Shown: positions 1-8,084 of the stretch, in pieces | How the letters are laid out: each line of letters opens with the position of its first letter | How positions within the stretch are numbered: the first letter of the stretch is position 1 | From: AP-15 sp963733945 | Lineage (GTDB): Bacteria; Pseudomonadota; Alphaproteobacteria; ATCC43930; CGMCC-115725 | Length of the DNA stretch: 64,000 nt | Assembly (NCBI GenBank): GCA_963733945.1 | Contig: CAVTFD010000039.1 | Coordinates: 1 to 64,000, forward strand | Reading direction: 5' to 3' | Position numbers and translations under genes: made by a program | Notes under the pieces: generated by a model | What the model was told of the DNA's origin: nothing | Database searches by the model: none | The model's input: the letters and a program-made list of their open reading frames with translations, nothing else

Positions 1-38
1 CTTATGTTATGGTCGGCCGTCCTGCGATTGTGGCGATG

Positions 39-1244
39 ATGGACTACGAGGCCTTTTTCAGCGCGCGCCTCGATGCGCTCCGCGGCGAGGGGCGATACCG
101 CGTCTTCGCCGATCTCGAGCGGCGCTGCGGTCGCTTTCCGCGCGCCTTCGATCATCGGATCGGCGCCGAGGTGACGGTCTGGTGCTCGAACGACTATCTC
201 GGCATGGGTCAGCATCCGGCGGTGCTCGCCGCGATGGCGGAGGCGCTGCACACGCTCGGCGCCGGCGCCGGCGGCACCCGCAACATTTCGGGCAACAGCC
301 ATTACCACGTGCTGCTGGAGCGCGAGCTCGCCGGTTTGCATGGCCGCGAAGCCGCGCTGGTCTTCACGTCAGGCTATGTCGCTAACGAGGCGGTGCTGTC
401 GACCCTGGCGCGCGAGATGCCGGGAGCGGTTGTGCTGTCGGATGCGCAAAACCACGCCTCGATGATCGCCGGCATCCGCAACAGCCGCGCCGAAAAGCAC
501 ATCTTTCGCCATAACGACCCGGATGATGTGGCGCGTTTGCTGGCGGGGATCGCCGCCGGCCGGCCCAAGCTCGTCTGCTTCGAATCGGTCTACTCGATGG
601 ACGGCGACTTCGCGCCGATCGGGGCATTGTGCGACGTCGCCGATCACTATGGCGCGATGACCTATCTCGACGAGGTGCACGCCGTCGGCCTCTACGGCGC
701 GCGTGGCGGCGGCATCGCCGAGCATCAAGGCGTCATGCACCGCCCAACCGTGATCCAGGGAACGCTCGGCAAGGCGTTTGGGGTCATGGGCGGCTATGTC
801 GCGGGATCCGCCGTGCTGGTCGATTTTCTGCGCAGCCACGCGCCGGGGTTCATTTTCACGACCGCGCTGCCGCCGGTGCTCGCGGCCGGCGCGCTAGCCA
901 GCCTCCGTCATTTGAAACAGAGTCGAGCCGAGCGCGACCTCCAACAACAGCGCGCGGCTACTTTGAAACGTCGCCTCGCCGAGGCAGGACTGCCGGTAAT
1001 GCCATCGCCCAGCCATATCGTTCCGGTCATGGTCGGCGACGCCGAATTGTGCAAAGCCGCCTGCGACGCGTTGCTGCACCGGCATCGCATCTATGTCCAG
1101 CCGATCAACTATCCGACCGTGCCAAAGGGCAGCGAGCGGCTGCGTCTGACCCCAACGCCGCTGCACAGCGAGGCCGACATCGAGGCGCTGGTGGCCGGCA
1201 TCGCCGATGTGTGGGATCGCTTGACCCTGCGCCGCGCCGCCTGA
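39..1244 (+). CDS. hemA: 5-aminolevulinate synthase (C4/Shemin pathway)
   Basis: PLP-dependent enzyme condensing glycine with succinyl-CoA to 5-aminolevulinate, the first step of haem and tetrapyrrole synthesis; cytosolic homodimer in the family. The protein has the ALAS opening (MDYEAFF...), the glycine-rich GAGAGGTRNISG segment, the LDEVHAVGLYG stretch with the PLP-contacting Asp, and GTLGKAFGVMGG containing the Schiff-base lysine. About 401 residues, the usual length. The frame is open up to position 9, but the homologous start is the second of two adjacent ATGs at 36 and 39. It is followed by convergent rlmH. C4-type ALAS is characteristic of Alphaproteobacteria and is the best taxonomic clue near this end. 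Confidence 0.95.
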   Translation: MDYEAFFSARLDALRGEGRYRVFADLERRCGRFPRAFDHRIGAEVTVWCSNDYLGMGQHPAVLAAMAEALHTLGAGAGGTRNISGNSHYHVLLERELAGLHGREAALVFTSGYVANEAVLSTLAREMPGAVVLSDAQNHASMIAGIRNSRAEKHIFRHNDPDDVARLLAGIAAGRPKLVCFESVYSMDGDFAPIGALCDVADHYGAMTYLDEVHAVGLYGARGGGIAEHQGVMHRPTVIQGTLGKAFGVMGGYVAGSAVLVDFLRSHAPGFIFTTALPPVLAAGALASLRHLKQSRAERDLQQQRAATLKRRLAEAGLPVMPSPSHIVPVMVGDAELCKAACDALLHRHRIYVQPINYPTVPKGSERLRLTPTPLHSEADIEALVAGIADVWDRLTLRRAA

Positions 1245-1290
1245 GCAGGGACGCAACGCGAGCCGATCGAGCCTGCCGAATTCGCGCAAG

Positions 1291-1749
1291 TCACTCCCGG
1301 TGATAGGGGTGGCCGGCGAGGATCTGCTGGGTGCGGTAGAGCTGTTCGAGCAGCATGCCGCGAACCAATAGATGCGGCCAGGTCATCGGCCCCAACGACA
1401 TCGCCGTCTGGGCGCGTTCGAGGACTGCCGCACCCAGCCCCTCGGCGCCGCCGATGGCAAAAGCGAGCTCGGCGCAGCCGCGGTCGCGCCACAGCGCGAC
1501 CTGAGCGGCGAGGTCCCGGCTCGACCATGGCGCGCCATGCTCGTCGAGCGCAATCAGTGGCGCCCCTGACGGTAGCGCCTTCAAGATCAGCTCTGCCTCC
1601 CGCTCCTTCAGGAGCGCCGCCGGCAAACGCTGGCGCACTTCGAATTCGACGATCGCCGGGGGCGGCGCGATCCTGCCGGCGTAGAGCGTCTGCAGCTCCT
1701 CGAACGGCCCGCGCCGCAGTCTGCCGATGGCCAAAATGCGGTAGCGGAT
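1291..1749 (-). CDS. rlmH: 23S rRNA (pseudouridine-1915-N3) methyltransferase RlmH
   Basis: SPOUT-class methyltransferase that modifies pseudouridine 1915 in helix 69 of 23S rRNA. The C-terminal SPOUT knot is clear: LAFAIGGAEGLG, then SLGPMTWPHLLVRGMLLEQLYR, and the terminal GHPYHRE. About 152 residues from the aligned start, the family length. The start is a problem: no ATG, GTG or TTG lies where homologues begin (RYRILAIGRL). The in-frame codon there is ATC at 1749, the nearest alternative is a TTG at 1734, and the frame runs open upstream into rsfS. The start is therefore undecided (rare ATC start, a longer form overlapping rsfS, or a base error). It directly follows rsfS, the usual gene order. 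Confidence 0.88.
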   Translation of the reverse strand: MRYRILAIGRLRRGPFEELQTLYAGRIAPPPAIVEFEVRQRLPAALLKEREAELILKALPSGAPLIALDEHGAPWSSRDLAAQVALWRDRGCAELAFAIGGAEGLGAAVLERAQTAMSLGPMTWPHLLVRGMLLEQLYRTQQILAGHPYHRE

Positions 1750-1765
1750 CGGCCGAGTTCCCGGG

Positions 1766-2170
1766 CTATTGCCGAACCGCTTCGGCGTCGGGGAACGCCT
1801 CGCTCCACAGTTTTTCGAGGTTGTAGTAGGCACGGATTTCGGGCCGGAACAGATGCACAATCACATCGCCGGCGTCGATCAGAACCCAATCACCCTGCGC
1901 CTTGCCCTCGATCGAGATCCGGGCGCGGGGCGACAGCGCCGCTTCCAGGCGCTCGGTTAGCGCCGCCACCTGTCGCGCCACTCGGCCGCTCGCGACTACC
2001 ATGTAATCGGCGATCGTGGTTTTGCCGGCAAGATCGATCGTGACAATCTCCTCGGCCTTGCCGTCTTCGAGCGTCGTCTGAACGAGACCGAGGAGCTCCT
2101 TTGGCGTGGCACGGGGGAATCGCCTGGCGCGGGTGGGAGTGCGGGACGGCAGCGCGGTGATCGTGGCCAA
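1766..2170 (-). CDS. rsfS: Ribosome silencing factor RsfS, probable internal TTG start
   Basis: RsfS/Iojap binds ribosomal protein L14 and blocks subunit joining when nutrients are scarce. Seen: EEIVTIDLAGKTTIADYMVVASGR, then GDWVLIDAGDVIVHLFRPEIRAYYNLEKLW, the full RsfS domain. In the open frame shared with nadD, codon 206 is a TTG at 2170. It is preceded by AAGGA with a 6-nt spacer, a good ribosome binding site. That would give a 134-residue protein whose domain begins near residue 22 (TPKELLGLV). I favour separate translation from this TTG, because the approximately 20-residue low-complexity linker looks like a leader. The fused reading remains possible. Confidence 0.8.
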   Translation of the reverse strand: MATITALPSRTPTRARRFPRATPKELLGLVQTTLEDGKAEEIVTIDLAGKTTIADYMVVASGRVARQVAALTERLEAALSPRARISIEGKAQGDWVLIDAGDVIVHLFRPEIRAYYNLEKLWSEAFPDAEAVRQ

Positions 2171-2785
2171 TTCGGGTCCTTGCTCCGCTAAGGTTGGTGA
2201 CAGGATCTGTTTACGCTCGGTGCGAATAAGGGTCGCCGAAGTCGGATCGAGCTGTGTGTGAAAAAATGCCCAGGCCGGCGGTTTCGTTTCAGCCAGCCGG
2301 CGCGCGGCGGAGGACGATAGGCGCTCTCGGGCAAAGCACCGGGCAGCGAGGCCAGCGAGCGCCTTTAGAGAGTAGGAAGGGCGGTCGAACACGGCGACCG
2401 AAACCGTCCGGAAGATCTCCGCCCAGCGCTCCCAATGCCGGATCTGCACCAGATTGTCGCTGCCCATCAGCCACACAAAGCGCAGCCGCGGAAAGCGCCG
2501 GCGCATAGCCTTCAATGTGTCGACGGTATAGTGCGAGCGGCCGAGCCGATTTTCGAGATCAGTCACCCGGATGCGCTTGTGCCCGGCCGCGACCTGCCGC
2601 GCCTGGTCGAGCCGAGCCGCGAACGGCGCCATGCCAGCCACCGGCTTCAGCGGGTTCTGCGGCGAGACCAGCCACCACACCTCGTCGAGGTCGAGGCGTT
2701 GCAGCGCTTTCAAGCTCATGTGCAGATGGCCGCGATGGGCCGGGTTGAACGAGCCGCCGAGCAATCCGATGCGGCGATGCCGCAC
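1766..2785 (-). CDS. nadD: NadD nicotinate-nucleotide adenylyltransferase in one frame with RsfS (339 aa)
   Basis: Residues 1-200 are nicotinate mononucleotide adenylyltransferase, which makes deamido-NAD from NaMN and ATP. Seen: GLLGGSFNPAHRGHLHMS with the nucleotidyltransferase HxGH motif, WWLVSPQNPLK, and FVWLMGSDNLVQIRHWERW. The start is GTG at 2785. No stop codon follows: the frame runs straight into ribosome silencing factor RsfS (residues about 206-339). The product is either a natural fusion or NadD followed by an independently started RsfS (see 1766-2170). It lies 29 nt downstream of proA in the proB-proA-nadD-rsfS-rlmH run. Fusion or missing stop is seen directly; whether one polypeptide is made is inference. 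Confidence 0.9.
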   Translation of the reverse strand: MRHRRIGLLGGSFNPAHRGHLHMSLKALQRLDLDEVWWLVSPQNPLKPVAGMAPFAARLDQARQVAAGHKRIRVTDLENRLGRSHYTVDTLKAMRRRFPRLRFVWLMGSDNLVQIRHWERWAEIFRTVSVAVFDRPSYSLKALAGLAARCFARERLSSSAARRLAETKPPAWAFFHTQLDPTSATLIRTERKQILSPTLAEQGPELATITALPSRTPTRARRFPRATPKELLGLVQTTLEDGKAEEIVTIDLAGKTTIADYMVVASGRVARQVAALTERLEAALSPRARISIEGKAQGDWVLIDAGDVIVHLFRPEIRAYYNLEKLWSEAFPDAEAVRQ

Positions 2786-2814
2786 GCTCGCCGGCCGGCT
2801 CTCGGCGAAGGTGG

Positions 2815-4125
2815 TCAGGGGCGCACCTGACCGCTGCCGCGCACCAGGTATTTGTAGGTCGTCAATTGCTCGGCGCCGACCGGACCCCGCGGCGGCAGCC
2901 GCTGGGTCGAGATGCCGATCTCGGCGCCCAAGCCAAACTCCCCGCCATCGGCGAACTGGGTCGAGGCGTTGACCAGCACGATGGCGCTGTCGATCTCGCG
3001 CAGAAACCGCTCCGCTGCCTCCTGGTTTTCGGTCACGATCGCATCGGTGTGATGCGAGCCCCAGCGGTTGACATGCGCGATGGCATCAGCGACCCCGTCG
3101 ACGATGGCGACCGACAGGATCGCGTCGAGATACTCGGTGCGCCAATCCTCCTCGCCGGCGGGCAACACCGCGGGATCGATCGCCCGCGTCTGGTCGTCGC
3201 CGCGCAATTCGCAGCCGGCCGCGCGCAGATCGGCGAGGATCGCCGGCAGCTGGGCCGCGGCCACTCTGCGGTCGACGAGCAGCGTTTCGGTGGCGCCGCA
3301 GATCGACACCCGCCGCATCTTGGCGTTCAGTACGATCGCCCGCGCCTTGGCGGGATCGGCGCCGCCGTCGACATAGGTGTGGCAGAGCCCTTCGAGATGG
3401 GCGATCACCGGGATCCGGCTGTCGCGCTGCACTCGCTCAATCAAGGAACGCCCGCCGCGCGGCACGATCACATCGATGTATTTGCTCATGCCGAGCATCA
3501 GCCCGACCGCGGCGCGGTCTCGAGTCGGCACCAGCTGGATCGCGGCCTCGGGCAATCCGGCCGCGCACACCCCCTCGACCAAGGCGGCAGCCAGCGCGCG
3601 CGAGGAGAAAAAGCTTTCCGACCCGCCGCGCAGAATCACGGCATTGCCGGATTTGAGCGCCAGCCCGCCGGCATCGGCGGTTACGTTCGGGCGGCTCTCA
3701 TAGATGATGCCGATAACGCCAAGCGGCACCGCGACGCGCTCGATGTCTAGCCCGTTCGGTCGCCTCCATCGAGCCAACGTGCGGCCAACTGGGTCGGGCA
3801 AGTCGGCGATCGCTTCAAGCCCGGCGGCGATCGCCGTCAACCGCTTGGAATCGAGCGCGAGGCGGTCGCGCAGCGTCGGAGATAGACCCTCGGCCTCGGC
3901 GAGGTCGCGGGCATTGGCCGCGAGGATCTCCGCCTCACCAGCGCGTACGCTCTGCGCTGCAGCGCGCAAAGCGTCTGTCTTGGCTTCAGCCGAGGCGAGA
4001 GCGAGGGCCGTGGCAGCGGCGCGGGCGCGATGCCCGATCCCAGCCATCTCGCTCGTCAGTGCGGGATCGGGTGCGGCGGCGCGGTTTCGCGACAAGGTTT
4101 CGCCGGTCACTGGGTTTGGCGTCAT
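2815..4125 (-). CDS. proA: Gamma-glutamyl phosphate reductase
   Basis: NADPH-dependent reduction of gamma-glutamyl phosphate to glutamate-5-semialdehyde, second step of proline synthesis. Aldehyde dehydrogenase fold: ESRPNVTADAGGLALKSGNAVILRGGSE binds NADPH, and MRRVSICGATETLLVDR carries the catalytic Cys. The C-terminal SNAIVLVNAS-like and GEFGLGAEIGISTQRLPPRGPVG segments are also present. 436 residues, slightly long at the N-terminus. The start ATG overlaps the proB stop by 4 nt (ATGA), so the two are translationally coupled and make one pathway step after another. Confidence 0.95.
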   Translation of the reverse strand: MTPNPVTGETLSRNRAAAPDPALTSEMAGIGHRARAAATALALASAEAKTDALRAAAQSVRAGEAEILAANARDLAEAEGLSPTLRDRLALDSKRLTAIAAGLEAIADLPDPVGRTLARWRRPNGLDIERVAVPLGVIGIIYESRPNVTADAGGLALKSGNAVILRGGSESFFSSRALAAALVEGVCAAGLPEAAIQLVPTRDRAAVGLMLGMSKYIDVIVPRGGRSLIERVQRDSRIPVIAHLEGLCHTYVDGGADPAKARAIVLNAKMRRVSICGATETLLVDRRVAAAQLPAILADLRAAGCELRGDDQTRAIDPAVLPAGEEDWRTEYLDAILSVAIVDGVADAIAHVNRWGSHHTDAIVTENQEAAERFLREIDSAIVLVNASTQFADGGEFGLGAEIGISTQRLPPRGPVGAEQLTTYKYLVRGSGQVRP

Positions 4126-5312
4126 TGGTGTTCGGTCACCACCAGATCGTCGCGATGAATAATCTCATCGCGACCACGGTAGCCGAGGATGCCGGCGATT
4201 TCACCACTCTTGTGCCCGGCAATGCGGCGAATGTCGGTGCTGGAGTAGGCGGAAAGCCCGCGCCCGGCCTCGCCGCCCGAGCGGGTGAGCACGATTATTG
4301 CGTCGCCGCGCTCGAACTCGCCCTCGACTGCGACGACGCCGGCCGGCAGCAGGCTGCTGCCCCGACGCAACGCGCGAGCGGCCCCGTCGTCGACGATGAC
4401 CATGCCAGACGGGTCGACGGTCCCGGCGATCCACGATTTGCGCGCCGACCGCGGCTCCCCTAGCGGCAGAAACAACGTCGCGCGCGCTCCGGCCTCGATC
4501 GCGGCAAGCGGGGCTGGCGGGGTGCCGCCTTTAGGCACGCCGCGTGCGATCAGCATGCAGCAGCCGGCGTTCATCGCGATGCGAGCGGCGGCGAGCTTGG
4601 TCACCATCCCGCCGGAACTGTAGCCGGGTGCGGCTTCGCCTGCCATCGCCTCGATCTCCGGCCCAATCTCGCGCACCGTCGCGAGGTGATGGGCCTCCGG
4701 CTCCTGGCGCGGGTCGGCGGTGTAGAGCCCGTCGATGTCGGACAGCAGCACCAGCATGTCGGCGCTGGTCATCTGCGCGACGCGGGCGGCGAGCCGGTCG
4801 TTGTCGCCAAAGCGAATCTCGGCGGTGGCGATCGTATCGTTCTCGTTGACCACGGGAACCGCGCCCAGCCCCAACAACTGGGCAAAAGTGGCGCGCGCAT
4901 TCAAATGCCGCCGGCGCTCCTCGGTATCTTCCAAGGTCAACAGAATCTGGGCGACGGTCAAGCCGTGGCGGGCCAGCGCCGCTTGATAGGCGTGGGCGAG
5001 GCGAATTTGCCCGGTTGCGGCGGCGGCCTGTTTCTCGTCGAGCCTGAGCCGATTACCGACCAACCCCAGATGGCGGCGGCCGATCGCGATTGCGCCGGAG
5101 GAGACGATGATCACCTCCTGACCCCTGTCGCGACAGCGAGCGACATCATCGGCCAATATCTCTAGCCACTCTCGACGGATCTCGCCGCTGTCGGCCACCA
5201 GCAATGCCGAGCCGATCTTGACGACCAGCCGTCGCGCCCCAGTCAGCGCCTCGGCGGGGCTGGGGGTGCTGGCGTCTCGCCCGCAAAAGGTTCCGGAAGC
5301 CGGCTCCGTCAC
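4122..5312 (-). CDS. proB: Glutamate 5-kinase with C-terminal PUA domain
   Basis: ATP-dependent phosphorylation of L-glutamate, the committed and normally proline-inhibited step of proline synthesis. Amino-acid kinase domain: VVKIGSALLV near the N-terminus, IIVSSGAIAIGRRHLG, PVVNENDTIA, FGDNDRLAARVA, and LLSDIDGLYTADP. A PUA domain follows (about residues 290-370, ending SGEIAGILGYRGRDEIIHRDDLVV). The start is a GTG at 5312 that overlaps the obg stop (GTGA). It sits between obg and proA in a tightly packed operon. Confidence 0.95.
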   Translation of the reverse strand: MTEPASGTFCGRDASTPSPAEALTGARRLVVKIGSALLVADSGEIRREWLEILADDVARCRDRGQEVIIVSSGAIAIGRRHLGLVGNRLRLDEKQAAAATGQIRLAHAYQAALARHGLTVAQILLTLEDTEERRRHLNARATFAQLLGLGAVPVVNENDTIATAEIRFGDNDRLAARVAQMTSADMLVLLSDIDGLYTADPRQEPEAHHLATVREIGPEIEAMAGEAAPGYSSGGMVTKLAAARIAMNAGCCMLIARGVPKGGTPPAPLAAIEAGARATLFLPLGEPRSARKSWIAGTVDPSGMVIVDDGAARALRRGSSLLPAGVVAVEGEFERGDAIIVLTRSGGEAGRGLSAYSSTDIRRIAGHKSGEIAGILGYRGRDEIIHRDDLVVTEHQ

Positions 5313-6346
5313 GTTGCGTGCGCGAGGGACCCCGCCTCCGCCCTCTCGCTATGCTCCGCAGCTAGCGCTGCGAACAGCGCGGCCAGCACCTCCGGTACGC
5401 CGGCGCCGGAAACGCCCGACAACGGCATGATTACCGCGCCGCGTCCGGCGACGCGCCGCAACTGGCGTATTTTCGCAGCGACCATTTCGGCGTCGAGCGC
5501 GTCGATCTTGTTGAGCCCGACGATTTCCGGCTTCTCCGCGAGACCGTTACCGTAGGCAGCAAGCTCCTGACGGATCGTCCGATAGGCGCCGGCGATATCC
5601 TCGATCGTGCCGTCGACGAGATGAAGGATCACCGGACAGCGCTCGACATGGCCGAGAAACCGGGTGCCGATCCCGACGCCCTCGCTCGCCCCCTCGATCA
5701 ATCCCGGCAGATCAGCCAGCACCAACTCATCATCATGGACCCGCACCACCCCGAGCTGCGGCTTCAAAGTGGTGAATGGGTAGTCGGCGATCTTCGGCCG
5801 GGCATGTGAAACAGCGGCCAGAAAGGTCGACTTGCCGGCATTGGGCATCCCAACCAGACCGACATCGGCAATCAGCTTCAACCGCAGCCACACCCAGGCT
5901 TCTTTCCCGGGCCAACCTGGATCGGCGCGGCGCGGTGCGCGGTTGGTCGAGCTTTTGTAATGGACGTTGCCGAACCCGCCATCGCCGCCGCGCAAGAAGC
6001 TCAGGCGCTCACCAGGGCGCGCGAGGTCGGCCAGCACGACCCGGTTTTCCTCGTCCATGATCTGGGTCCCGACCGGTACGCGCAGCACCAGCTCGCCGCC
6101 ATTGGCGCCGCTCTTTTCGCGCCCGGCCCCGCCGCGACCATCCGATGCCCGGAAATGCTGGCGATAGCGGTAGTCGATCAAGGTGTTGAGATTATCCGCG
6201 GCAATGAAGACGATGTCGCCCCCCTTGCCGCCGTTGCCGCCGTCGGGGCCGCCGAATTCGATGAATTTCTCGCGGCGAAAGCTCGCGGAACCGTGACCCC
6301 CGTCACCGCTTTTCAAATAGATCTTGCACTGATCGAGAAACTTCAT
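5309..6346 (-). CDS. obgE: Obg/CgtA ribosome-associated GTPase
   Basis: Essential GTPase acting in 50S maturation and the stringent response. The glycine-rich Obg fold is at residues 1-158 (MKFLDQCKIYLKSGDGGHGS, GGPDGGNGGKGGD). The G domain follows: P-loop GMPNAGKST, switch DLPGLIEGASEGVGIG and NKID. It ends near residue 345 without the C-terminal OCT extension found in some Obg proteins. The frame is open up to a GTG at 6358, but the canonical MKFLDQ start is at 6346. It is separated from rpmA by a hairpin-plus-U-tract, so it may also have its own promoter. Confidence 0.95.
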   Translation of the reverse strand: MKFLDQCKIYLKSGDGGHGSASFRREKFIEFGGPDGGNGGKGGDIVFIAADNLNTLIDYRYRQHFRASDGRGGAGREKSGANGGELVLRVPVGTQIMDEENRVVLADLARPGERLSFLRGGDGGFGNVHYKSSTNRAPRRADPGWPGKEAWVWLRLKLIADVGLVGMPNAGKSTFLAAVSHARPKIADYPFTTLKPQLGVVRVHDDELVLADLPGLIEGASEGVGIGTRFLGHVERCPVILHLVDGTIEDIAGAYRTIRQELAAYGNGLAEKPEIVGLNKIDALDAEMVAAKIRQLRRVAGRGAVIMPLSGVSGAGVPEVLAALFAALAAEHSERAEAGSLAHAT

Positions 6347-6359
6347 CGAAACGGTCACG

Positions 6360-6387
6360 AAAAAGGGGAACGACCGGGCCGTTCCCC
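6360..6387 (-). terminator. Rho-independent terminator after rpmA
   Basis: Reading the minus strand downstream of rpmA there is an 8-bp perfect stem (GGGGAACG paired with CGTTCCCC, plus-strand arms 6365-6372 and 6380-6387). It has a 7-nt loop and is followed directly by a run of five T. It lies 28 nt past the rpmA stop and just before the obg start. It should end or attenuate the rplU-rpmA transcript before obg. Confidence 0.8.
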
Positions 6388-6415
6388 TCGGGCCTCGGTA
6401 GCTTTCGGGAAACGG

Positions 6416-6700
6416 CTATTCGGCAGCTTCGGCCGACGTCGGCGAAGCCGGCGGGACCACCGAGACATAAGTGCGCCCGGCGAGGCCCTTGTGAAAGCGG
6501 ACCGCGCCGAGCGCGGTCGCGAACAGCGTATGGTCGCGGCCGATGCCGACATACGGGCCGGGATGAAACTTGGTGCCGCGCTGGCGCACGATGATGTTGC
6601 CGGGAACAACCGCCTCGCCGCCGAACTTCTTGACGCCAAGCCGGCGCCCGCGGGTGTCCCGGCCGTTGCGCGAAGAGCCGCCTGCCTTTTTATGCGCCAT
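6416..6700 (-). CDS. rpmA: 50S ribosomal protein L27
   Basis: Ribosomal protein whose N-terminus reaches the peptidyl-transferase centre. Seen: MAHKKAGGSSRNGRDTRGRR, LGVKKFGGE and GNIIVRQRGTKFHPG, then GIGRDHTLFA. 94 residues with a short Pro/Ala/Ser tail, normal for the group. There is no N-terminal extension of the type cleaved in Firmicutes. The start overlaps the rplU stop by 11 nt. Confidence 0.97.
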   Translation of the reverse strand: MAHKKAGGSSRNGRDTRGRRLGVKKFGGEAVVPGNIIVRQRGTKFHPGPYVGIGRDHTLFATALGAVRFHKGLAGRTYVSVVPPASPTSAEAAE

Positions 6701-7049
6701 GTGTCACGCCCTCCTCTTGCTCGCGCGGCAGCCCGTTGGCGCCCTTGATTTCGGTAACGCGCAGCACGGTCTGGTACTGGCGATGCCCTTTCTTGCGCCG
6801 ATAATTCTTCCGCCGCTTCTTTTTGAAGACGATGATTTTTGCCGCTCGGCTCTGCTCGACGACGGTGGCGCTGACCGCGGCGCCGGCGAGCAAGGGGGTA
6901 CCGGCCGCGACCGCGGCGCCGTCGCCGATCATCAGCACTTCCCCGAACTCGACGACGGCGCCGGGTTCGCCGGGGAGTTTCTCGACCGTAATAACGTCGT
7001 CCTTGGCGACCTTGTACTGTTTGCCGCCGGTTCGGATCACTGCAAACAT
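6690..7049 (-). CDS. rplU: 50S ribosomal protein L21
   Basis: Ribosomal protein binding 23S rRNA with L20. Seen: MFAVIRTGGKQYKVAKDDVI at the start and the basic KKKRRKNYRRKKGHRQ loop, then YQTVLRVTEI. 119 residues, with a C-terminal tail slightly longer than the minimal protein. First gene of the rplU-rpmA pair; the 146 nt upstream must hold the promoter and leader, but I see no convincing box there. Confidence 0.96.
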   Translation of the reverse strand: MFAVIRTGGKQYKVAKDDVITVEKLPGEPGAVVEFGEVLMIGDGAAVAAGTPLLAGAAVSATVVEQSRAAKIIVFKKKRRKNYRRKKGHRQYQTVLRVTEIKGANGLPREQEEGVTHGA

Positions 7050-7195
7050 AATCTCTGCCGAAATGGGTTACCGCGTTTCGGCCGACAACGCCGAGGACGC
7101 GGCAGCGCGGCGGACAAATCCTTCGTCCGCGGGAGGCGCACTATACGTCCCGAGACGGCTCTGTCAACGTCACCAGGGGCGTTGCCGGCAGCGGA

Positions 7196-7894
7196 TCAGG
7201 CGGCGTCGACCAGGACCAGCTCGGCATCGTCGAGAGCGCGAACCCGCAAACCTTCCTCGTCGCGGATCGCGGCTCCGTCGCGGGCATCGATCCTGACGCC
7301 GTTGACCTCGACCGAGCCTTTGGCCGGGACGAGATAACCGTGGCGCTCTCGGCCGAGGCGGTAGTCGACGGTTTCGCCGGCGCGCAAGGTGGCGCCCAGC
7401 ACCCGCGCATCGGTGCGGATCGGCAAGGCCTCGTTATCGTTCTCGAAACCGCTGGCCAAGGCAATGAACCGGCCGGAACGATCGCCCTTGGGGAACGGCC
7501 TGGTGCCCCAGCTCGGCGGCTGGCCGCGGCGGGTCGGCAGAATCCAGATCTGGAACAGCTTTGTCGTTTCCGGCTCCCGATTGTATTCGGCATGACGGAT
7601 GCCGGTGCCGGCGCTCATCACCTGGACGTCGCCTGCCTCGGTGCGGCCCTTGTTGCCGAGGCTGTCCTGATGGGTCACCGCCCCCTCGGTCACATAAGTG
7701 ATGATCTCCATGTCCTGATGCGGGTGCGGCGGAAAGCCGGTGTCGGGGGCGATCGTGTCGTCGTTCCACACCCGCAGCCGGCCCCAGCTCATCCGCTCGG
7801 GGTCCTGGTAATCGGCAAACGAGAAATGATGCTTGGTGTCGAGCCAGCCGTGGTTGGCGCCGCCCAGGCGCTCGAAGGGTCTACGTTCGATCAT
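7196..7894 (-). CDS. Pirin family protein
   Basis: Bicupin of the pirin (YhaK/quercetinase-like) family. Seen: HHFSFADYQDP near the N-terminus and FPPHPHQDMEIITYVTEG, the metal-binding cupin motif with two His and a Glu. HQDSLGN and VMSAGTGIRHAEYN follow, completing the first cupin. The second cupin (GYLVPAKGSVEVNG) keeps no obvious metal ligands, as is normal for pirins. 232 residues from MIERRPF at 7894; the frame is open further upstream, but that part does not resemble the family. Bacterial relatives vary in role (quercetin dioxygenase activity or regulation of metabolism), so the function here is not assigned. It lies alone between rplU and a PEP-CTERM gene. Confidence 0.88.
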   Translation of the reverse strand: MIERRPFERLGGANHGWLDTKHHFSFADYQDPERMSWGRLRVWNDDTIAPDTGFPPHPHQDMEIITYVTEGAVTHQDSLGNKGRTEAGDVQVMSAGTGIRHAEYNREPETTKLFQIWILPTRRGQPPSWGTRPFPKGDRSGRFIALASGFENDNEALPIRTDARVLGATLRAGETVDYRLGRERHGYLVPAKGSVEVNGVRIDARDGAAIRDEEGLRVRALDDAELVLVDAA

Positions 7895-8084
7895 CTCAAT
7901 AGGCTCCGGTTTGCGAAGCGCCAGACGCCTCGGCGATACCGCGTTAAATCGGGCGTATCCCGTCGATATAAAAGAGCAGCAGACCAGCCTTGCCGTCTTC
8001 GAATTGGCGGGAAGGGGCACGGGTGTCAGGCGGGGGAGTGCCGGACGTCCAGGCCCGCCTGGGCGCTGCCAAAGCGGGCGTTTC

